Source of the DNA: Chaunax sp. Z400
Taxonomy: Eukaryota > Chordata > Actinopteri > Lophiiformes > Chaunacidae
DNA: 64,000 bases
Direction: 5' to 3'
Assembly: GCA_037577475.1 (NCBI GenBank)
Contig: CM075201.1
Location: forward strand, 10,149,501 to 10,213,500
The position numbers were made by a program, and so were the translations under genes. The stretch's first letter is position 1; every line of letters begins with the position of its first letter. The notes beneath the pieces were generated by a model. It searched no databases, was not told where the DNA came from, and saw only the letters and a program-made list of their open reading frames with translations. Shown here piece by piece: positions 58,801 to 64,000 of this stretch.

Positions 58801-59556
58801 CAAAAATCCGTGTGGAGCCTGGATTGTTTGAATGGACCAAATGGGTTTCAGGCACATGTTTGCCCACCTGGATCCCCCCATCGGACCTGGCCGCTGCTAA
58901 ATTCAGTGTGGACACAACATACAGGTATACAGCAATGCCAATAAGCTCATGTCTACATCGCTGCAGTTCACCATAACCTTTTCTATCGTTTTGACCCTAG
59001 ACCTCAAATTCCCATAAGTAAGTTGGCGGTGTCAGAGTCTTATGACACCTACATCAGCAGGAGCTTCCAAGTAACCCGTGAGATCCTGGCAGAGTGCAAG
59101 AACCTGGGTAACGTGGAACTTTTTCTTCTGCTCTTTGTCTATAAACAGTAAATAAAGCTAATGGTATCTGTGGAATGTGGTTCTCAGTTCTCTTCCTCTT
59201 ACACACAGGAAACACGGTCCTTATTGTGGCCCATGCTTCCTCCCTGGAGGCTTGCACTCGCCAGATACAAGGCCTCACCCCCCAAAACTCAAAGGACTTT
59301 GTTCAAGTTGTCCGAAAGGTCAGATTGGTTGCTTCAGCTGCAACGTTCCTTTTATTTCCATCCTGTCTTCATGTGTTTTTCTTATATAACATGCAACATC
59401 TGTGTCCTCTATGTGCAGATTCCTTACTTGGGTTTTTGTGCTTGTGAAGAAATGGGAGAGACTGGGGTGTGGCAGCTGGTCGACCCACCCATCTTGCCTC
59501 TAACACATGGACCCAATCACAGTTTCAGCTGGAGGGAAATGCTAATGCAAGACTGA
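41910..59556 (+). CDS. ubash3b: Ubiquitin-associated and SH3 domain-containing protein B (STS-1/TULA-2)
   Basis: Tyrosine phosphatase that dampens Syk/ZAP-70 and receptor-kinase signalling. Exons: 41910-42037, 54700-54753, 54965-55151, 55270-55468, 55697-55866, 56044-56252, 57313-57343 (3' end uncertain), 57443-57563, 57673-57795, 57971-58063, 58780-58924, 59001-59107, 59209-59318, 59419-59556. The frame closes to 604 residues (human about 649). Domains: UBA about 25-62 (LLSMGFPKTRALKAL, AACDW); 2H phosphoesterase about 61-246 with two HxT motifs (H115-I-T117, H201-V-T203); SH3 about 247-315 (GWVYGTS, LPENYV); phosphoglycerate-mutase-type phosphatase 339-604 with RHGE at 345-348 and the second catalytic His in VAHASS (H531). 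The linker is much shorter than in mammals. TIKHGSTLDVLL and EDLYAKVTPRR identify paralogue B rather than A. Confidence 0.93.
42063..42104. repeat. (CA)n microsatellite beside the exon 1 donor
   Basis: About twenty CA units starting 26 bases after the ubash3b exon 1 splice donor. It generates spurious (CV)n and (TH)n reading frames. Confidence 0.95.
42640..43000 (+). pseudogene. Tc1/mariner transposase remnant
   Basis: Decayed pieces of a Tc1-type transposase are readable in shifting frames: RHGGGSVMLWGCFASS at 42716-42763, MDSIKYQ followed by a stop at 42789, SVRKLKLKL near 42832, and a QKDNDSTHTSESTKTWFQKK-like segment from 42889. Stops and frame changes interrupt it, and GAAGCT units near 42840 have expanded. 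It is a dead copy of the DDE/D transposase. Confidence 0.75.
43090..43250 (-). mobile_element. Unclassified interspersed repeat, minus orientation
   Basis: TATCTCCATCAAGGAGG, TTTGTTTGCCTTTTAGCAGG, and ACTACGGGTTTCATGAGAG are the reverse of the family whose plus-strand copies are at 46940, 56735, 60770 and 61190. That family reads TTTCATGGAAATCTG...GTAGTTTTTGC...CCTCTTTGGCGGAGG. Confidence 0.5.
45951..45978. repeat. (CA)n microsatellite
   Basis: About thirteen CA units with one interruption. Confidence 0.9.
45998..46165. mobile_element. Short interspersed repeat next to a CA tract
   Basis: GTAAGGACCC at the left, TAACCTTTACAACCAAGTCTT in the middle and GAGGACCGGCCAAAATG then GTCCTCACA at the right resemble a common fish non-autonomous element that often abuts CA repeats. 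Family from memory. Confidence 0.4.
46401..46427. repeat. (CA)n microsatellite
   Basis: About thirteen CA units. Confidence 0.9.
46940..47232 (+). mobile_element. Unclassified interspersed repeat, plus orientation
   Basis: Two partial units in a row share CAA(T/C)CCTCCCACC(A/G)(A/G)G, near 46970 and 47130. They are followed by GTAGTTTTATTC, ACAGACAGACAGACAAACC and CCTCCAAGGTAATAATAAC, the end typical of this family. Confidence 0.5.
48297..48664 (+). pseudogene. Non-LTR retrotransposon (LINE) reverse-transcriptase fragment
   Basis: The frame reads VPTLTYGHELWVVTERIRSR, then AEMGFLRRVSGLSLRDRVRS, SDIRRELEVESLLL and, after a stop at 48562, FGHLIRMPPRR...RPTGRRPRGRPRT. This is the C-terminal part of a fish LINE reverse-transcriptase ORF. 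The stop falls where functional copies have the tryptophan of WFGHL. The 5' part is missing, as in typical 5'-truncated insertions. The clade is not assigned. Confidence 0.8.
49806..49836. repeat. (CA)n microsatellite
   Basis: About fifteen CA units. Confidence 0.9.
56253..57312. other. ubash3b intron 6 (SH3 to linker)
   Basis: A 1.06-kb intron with no extra coding exon that I could support. It contains one copy of the unclassified repeat (56735-56882), including a CAAA microsatellite. Confidence 0.55.
56735..56882 (+). mobile_element. Unclassified interspersed repeat with (CAAA)n
   Basis: AACTCCACCTCTGCAAATTT, a (CAAA)6 run at 56816-56841 and the terminal TTGGCGGAGGTAATGG place it in the same family as 46940-47232. 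Confidence 0.5.
58064..58779. other. ubash3b intron within the phosphatase domain
   Basis: A 716-bp intron between HILQ(G) and GLQQEG. No other feature seen. Confidence 0.65.
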
Positions 59557-59639
59557 AGGACATGCTGTTAGGCTCTCTATCTTTTAGCAGTCTAGAACTG
59601 CTAAAAATATTTATTTTTAACCCATACTGTTATGAAGTA

Positions 59640-59690
59640 CCCCCCCCCCCAAAAAAAAAAGAAAAAGAAAAGAAAAAGAAAATAAACTCA
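59640..59690 (+). terminator. ubash3b 3' UTR poly-C/poly-A tract and poly(A) signal
   Basis: A run of C followed by ten A and GAAAAAG repeats leads into AATAAA at 59681-59686; a second AATAAA is at 59778. Either could end the ubash3b transcript, giving a 3' UTR of about 150-250 bases. Confidence 0.45.
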
Positions 59691-60665
59691 CGTCTAACTT
59701 CCATTAAGGGCAACATGCAAAACAACTGTATTCAGACACACTGCTCAGGAATGAGAAAACATGTTTTGTGTGAAAAAAATAAATGAGATGCAGATTGGGC
59801 GACACTTTGTTACGTTTCCCTCAGTGTTCCTCTTTGCCCTAAATGTGGAGGTACTACAAGAAATCTGGAAATCTATTTCCTGACGGTTGCTGATGAATCA
59901 GGTTTTTTGCCATGAGAAAGTGTTATTAAGCTCCATCTATGGCTCCTCCTCAGGAGGGCCATTGAAGACTGCGTTCTGCTGCTTGCTCACAAACTGTGAC
60001 AAAAATTAGATGAGAGAGACTTGTACCACATAAATATTTCTTCATGTATCAAAACATATTATTCAGCTTGTGTCTATGACCCTCCTGTGAAAAAAGCACA
60101 AGAGAAATGTTGACAATCAGACAGGATAGAACTGATCCTCATTGTTTTTGGTGCTGAGTTTGGGAATATATCATACTAGTTTTATTCCTGTAAATGTCAT
60201 ATCATTAAGTGATTCGTTTAAGTTAACATGTATATGCCCATGTGAATCATTTAACCTTCCTATAATTCAGTTTAGATTATTACCACAGGAACAACGAAGC
60301 CAGTATGACTAAAGAAAATTAATATAATGAAATACAGACTGCTCTTTTTAATTTTGTCCAGGCGCATTGACTTAGTTATGCCTGACACTGTCTGCAAGCC
60401 TGATAACCACACAGCTTATCAAACATTTTTTTTTTTTTTTAAATGTAACATGATTCAATTGCTTCCTGTCTATGCCAGTTATTTGTTTGTATAACTCAGA
60501 AAATCTATTCATCCTCTCAAAAATAATTAAAGCAAAATTGTGGAGTTCTGAAGGCTCATAGATATGAGCCTGTGTCTAGTGTTATGTAAAAACATGACTT
60601 TTTCCTGCTATTTACAGTATTCACTCACCTTAAGTGAGAAAATGTGATATTGACTATAAGAATTT

Positions 60666-60703
60666 ACTTTACTAGGTGCTAGATGCATAGCACCTAGTAA
60701 AGT
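60666..60703. repeat. Perfect 16-bp inverted repeat (short-loop palindrome)
   Basis: ACTTTACTAGGTGCTA (60666-60681) is followed by the loop GATGCA and its exact complement TAGCACCTAGTAAAGT (60688-60703). Confidence 0.9.
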
Positions 60704-60769
60704 CATATGTTGCACAGTACAAGATTATAATTGGTGTCCTAACAAGAATGTAAATGGTTTTTCAAGGCA

Positions 60770-61085
60770 TAGTAATATGTTCGTTAACCTTTCCTGGCAC
60801 GTGCCCCAACCCTCCACAAAGTTTTGCAGAAATCGTTGTGGTAGTTTTTGCACAGGTAGGGAAAATGCTGAAAATCTCACAATATAAAGGAAAGTTATAA
60901 AGAAAAATTACTTGATCTGCCCTTTTATCCAGATCCACACCAAAATTCCATGGGATATTTCCTGGCCTCTGCTGCATCATCCTTTCACCAACTTTCATGG
61001 AATTACATCCATTAGTTTGTGTGCAATCCAAATAACAAACAAGTCAACCAACCAAGTGACACGAGTGACAACATAACCTCTTTGC
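60770..61085 (+). mobile_element. Unclassified interspersed repeat
   Basis: CAACCCTCCACAAAGTTTTG, GGTAGTTTTTGC, ATCCAGATCCACACCAAAAT, TTTCATGGAATTACAT and CATAACCTCTTTG occur in the family order. Confidence 0.5.
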
Positions 61086-61189
61086 CCAGCGTTATAATGC
61101 TATAACTAGAAAACCTCTGCCAAGGCTGTCCCCTTTTTATTCAAACAAGCGAGCGTCATCCACAATCAGATCCATAGCCCTGTTGGAAA

Positions 61190-61372
61190 AACAGGCAATG
61201 TTACATAAACTGGAAAAAAACAAATTCTTCTATCCGCCCCTATGTCTGAATCCACACCAAAATATAATGGGGTCTATTCTGGTCCAAGAACTGTCTTCCT
61301 ACCAAGTTTCATGGAAATCTGTCGCGCAGTTTTTGCATAATCCTGCTGACAAGGCACTTGACACAGCAACAC
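61190..61372 (+). mobile_element. Unclassified interspersed repeat
   Basis: GAATCCACACCAAAATATAA, ACCAAGTTTCATGGAAATC and CAGTTTTTGCATAATCCTGC are clear family matches. It lies about 100 bp after another copy. Confidence 0.5.
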
Positions 61373-61544
61373 ACTACATCACTACATTACGGCTATGTAA
61401 TTAGGTGACCACAAGTCTGCCTAACCGCAAATGGCCACGAAGGGGCACTATGCAACAGCCTAAACATAATTAGTCTCATCATGAAAAATAACTGGCCTTT
61501 TTAACAGCTTTTTTACATACACTTACACTTATAGACACACAATG

Positions 61545-61800
61545 CTGTGAAAAAGTAATGCCCCCCCCCCCACACGCTCCTGGTTTCTTCTATTTCTGTG
61601 TGACACCTGTGTGTCAGACTTGTGTCAGATCTTCAAATACAATAAAACAAAACAATGGCAACCTAAGAAAACACAGTTTTAAAGTTTCAAATGATAATTT
61701 CATTTAATAAGGCAAAAGGGTTATCTAATACCTAAATCACCAGTGTGAAAAAGTTTTCACCCCCTGAATTTAACCCATATTTGTGCCACTGCTCCAATGT
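61545..61800. mobile_element. Degraded DNA-transposon-derived repeat
   Basis: GCTGTGAAAAAGTAATGCCC then TTTCTTCTATTTCTGTGTGAC, ATTTCATTTAATAAGG and GTGTGAAAAAGTTTTCACCC resemble a common fish element with AAAAAGTATTTGCCCC-type ends. It contains a poly-C run. Family from memory. Confidence 0.45.
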
Positions 61801-62464
61801 TTTCAGAGTTGAGTGGCTCCACATTGCCTGTATGGGTAGCTACCTAACTAGCTAGTCAACTGGCTGTCCAACCTTTAAGGTTATCTGAAAATCATCTTTC
61901 CATGGAAAAACTCAAAAATAACTTTTGTAGAGAAATCAAAATAAATATAAAGGCACCACTATTTACCATAGTTAATTCATCTGCAAATAAAGAAGAATAA
62001 ACACAAATGTGTTTGTGAGATATGCTCTGGACAAAATGACCACCCTTCTGACTCCCTAAAAAATCATGTTTTCATGGAAACAACAAAAAATAAATTTTGT
62101 AGAAAATATTTAAAAAAAGACACAAATACATATCAATGTTGCTTATTGCTTGAAGCAATAAGAATGACTTGAGCCTTTATTATTATTATGTCCTGAATCT
62201 GCGAAGCAGCTCAGCTGTTTGGATGGGGAGACATGAATATAAAGAGCCACCACAAATTCTTCAATATTTGCTCGCATTCTGACCTGTTTGACTTGATATT
62301 TGATGTCTTCACAAACTATATCTGGCAAAAACAGCAGCAACGTGTCAGTGCTCTTGACCCTCTTTGAACCAGTGCTTATCCTCTGCCGGGCACAAAGACA
62401 CACACACAGCACAGCGTCATTTGGTTTTTTTTGCAGTTATATTCAGTATATATGCAGTATATAC

Positions 62465-62710
62465 ATGTGATGGTACACCAAATATAAATATATGTGGACA
62501 ACTGAACATTACACCCTTTCTTAATTGTTAAACATCTCATTCCAAAACCATTCGCACATTTTATGTGCAAGACAGTCTAGTTCTTTCTCAATAAACTGAG
62601 GAAAACATTTCTTTATGAACCTGACTTTATGCAATGAAGCATTATGATAATGAACTGGATAGGTCCTTCCACACAATGTGGCCACAAAGTATACTGAAAA
62701 AGTCTACTGC
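62465..62710. mobile_element. Tc1/mariner-type non-autonomous element remnant
   Basis: ATATGTGGACAACTGAACATT, CATCTCATTCCAAAACCATT, TGCAATGAAGCATTATGA and AGGTCCTTCCACACAATGTG occur in the order of the widespread fish element whose ends read TATGGCCAAAAGTATGTGG. Related to 29930-30260. Confidence 0.5.
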
Positions 62711-63435
62711 TTTGTAAAATATACTTAGCATAAAAAAGACACCTATAGGAGATTTAAAGCTATGTGAATGGCCTGCAGACCTGCCTCAAGTAGACGATTC
62801 CCGACTGACCAATGATTTGATGCAAAACCAGGAATTGCAGATGGAGTAGATGTTGCTGTTTTTGTTGCAGCCATATGAAACGGCCCTGGGCGGGGATCGT
62901 TACATGTGGTCTCGTGGATGTGGGCTGATCAGCCATGGTTCCATGTTGTTGTTAACGACACCATCGTCTGGAGAAAGTACTTTGGGACACAGATAGAGAC
63001 AAATAGTGGTTTGGATATGCAGACTGTGATTCCCCTGCCTCGAGTCTTCTGATAACACTGTTTCTCTGTACTGATTTAATGGATTTTTTTGCTACTTTTA
63101 AAATTTAATTAGAACTTTTCCGCATGTTTTATTTTTTTCTTACCGATTTTGGGAAATATCTTGAGGATTTTCAATACAAGTCTTACAGGTGAGCATCCGA
63201 TGAGGTTGACGTGTGTGACAAAACTCTAGACAGGGACGTACAGTAAATGTTATATGGCCCCCATGTTGTCGAATAAAGTCAGAGCCAATCCAAGCTCTTT
63301 TAGGGTGTGAAGACTAATGTTAACATCGAATGACTCACAAGCACACTCAAAGGATGCCCTGAGAAAACTGTGTTTTCATACCTCCATTATATGTCCGTAA
63401 TACGGGAGAGGATTAGGGCCGCATGAAAACTTTTT

Positions 63436-63546
63436 TTTAGAATTCTGACTAAATTTTGAGATTAAAGTCAGAATTTTGAAATTAAAGTCAGAATTCTGCA
63501 AATGAAGTCAGAATTCTGTGAGAAATCTGACTTTATTTTCAGAATT
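63436..63546. repeat. Degenerate ~21-bp tandem repeat (AAAGTCAGAATTTTGAAATT)
   Basis: Four to five units of the AAGTCAGAATTCTG type, then an inverted-looking TCTGACTTTATTTTCAGAATT at the end. Confidence 0.75.
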
Positions 63547-63867
63547 GTAAAACAAAATGTATTGCAACCCTAACCCTGTTTGGTAAAAATATGTTAAGTT
63601 GTATACTTGAAGCCTAAAACAAGTGGCATTATTAAAGATTGAAAGAGACCCATATCATGTCTAATCTGTTCAAAGATATACTGTAGTACAGTACTTGATT
63701 GGAACCATAGAGCCTGTATTATTTAATAACATCTTAAAATGATATCTTAGAGCATAGGCAAGCAGATGTGATTACTTTAAACATGTTCACGTTAATTAAT
63801 ATACACAAGGAGCAATAGGTGGGAGAAGGGGTTGGGGGATGGACGCTTTCTTTTGGGGACAAGGCAT

Positions 63868-63889
63868 GGGATGGGGTTAGGAGGGAGGG
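63868..63889 (+). other. G-quadruplex motif in a G-rich stretch
   Basis: Four G-runs of at least three (63868-63870, 63873-63876, 63883-63885, 63887-63889) with loops of 2, 6 and 1 bases, within a G-rich, near-repetitive stretch from 63810 to 63980. Confidence 0.6.
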
Positions 63890-64000
63890 TATACAGTAGG
63901 TTAGGAGAGGTGTAGGAGGAAATACGGAAGGGTAGGATGTGAACATGGGTAAGGTATAGGTAGGGGGTTGGATGCAGCAGGATTCCCCTGTTGGTTGTCA

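Larger units (their letters stand above)
59800..64000. other. Intergenic region downstream of ubash3b
   Basis: No exon supported. It holds a 16-bp perfect palindrome (60666-60703), two copies of the unclassified repeat, a degraded DNA element (61545-61800), a Tc1-type short element (62465-62710), a 21-bp tandem repeat near 63.45 kb and a G-rich segment at the right edge. Confidence 0.5.

Noticed and set aside
60666..60703. Palindrome as a microRNA precursor
   Set aside because: The stem is only 16 bp with a 6-base loop; pre-miRNAs need a longer stem with two arms of about 22 bases.
1..64000. tRNA, rRNA or CRISPR arrays
   Set aside because: No cloverleaf-like gene with A and B boxes in context, no rRNA segment and no regularly spaced repeats were recognised; the only regular array is the minisatellite.

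Overview
The window looks like teleost fish nuclear DNA. Vertebrate genes are split by GT-AG introns, there are many (CA)n/(TA)n microsatellites, and decayed fish-type transposons are scattered between and inside genes. No bacterial, phage or CRISPR features were seen. All gene models come from reading splice sites and translations by eye; similarity statements rest on recognised protein families, not on a database search.

Layout, left to right. (1) 1-7681: gene-free, probably intron 1 of foxo1, whose first exon lies outside the window. (2) 7682-9234: the last coding exons of foxo1 (+), followed by a long 3' UTR to about 11.6 kb that contains a short intron and a 204-bp tandem duplication. 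(3) 11.6-19.6 kb: intergenic, with a nested retroelement insertion and a perfect hairpin. (4) 19.6-22.9 kb (-): a small GPI-anchored Ig-like gene that I assembled from three short coding exons and read as a diverged Thy-1 paralogue. (5) 24.05-26.15 kb: a 2.1-kb minisatellite with a 13-bp unit. (6) 26.8-28.5 kb (+): thy1. (7) 32.1-41.1 kb (+): f11r (junctional adhesion molecule A), complete in ten coding exons. (8) 41.2-59.8 kb (+): ubash3b (UBA, 2H-phosphoesterase, SH3 and histidine-phosphatase domains), with a 12.7-kb first intron full of repeats. (9) 59.8-64.0 kb: intergenic, rich in repeats.

Three of the five genes encode or act on cell-surface and signalling proteins: two GPI-anchored Thy-1-like molecules, a tight-junction/leukocyte adhesion molecule and a regulator of tyrosine-kinase signalling. 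Beside them lies the insulin/AKT-responsive transcription factor foxo1. They are independent transcription units, not an operon. The most notable items are the divergent (head-to-head) pair of Thy-1 genes separated by the minisatellite, an apparent GC donor in the paralogue's signal-peptide exon, the extra coding intron in foxo1, and the shortened ubash3b linker with a donor/frame conflict.
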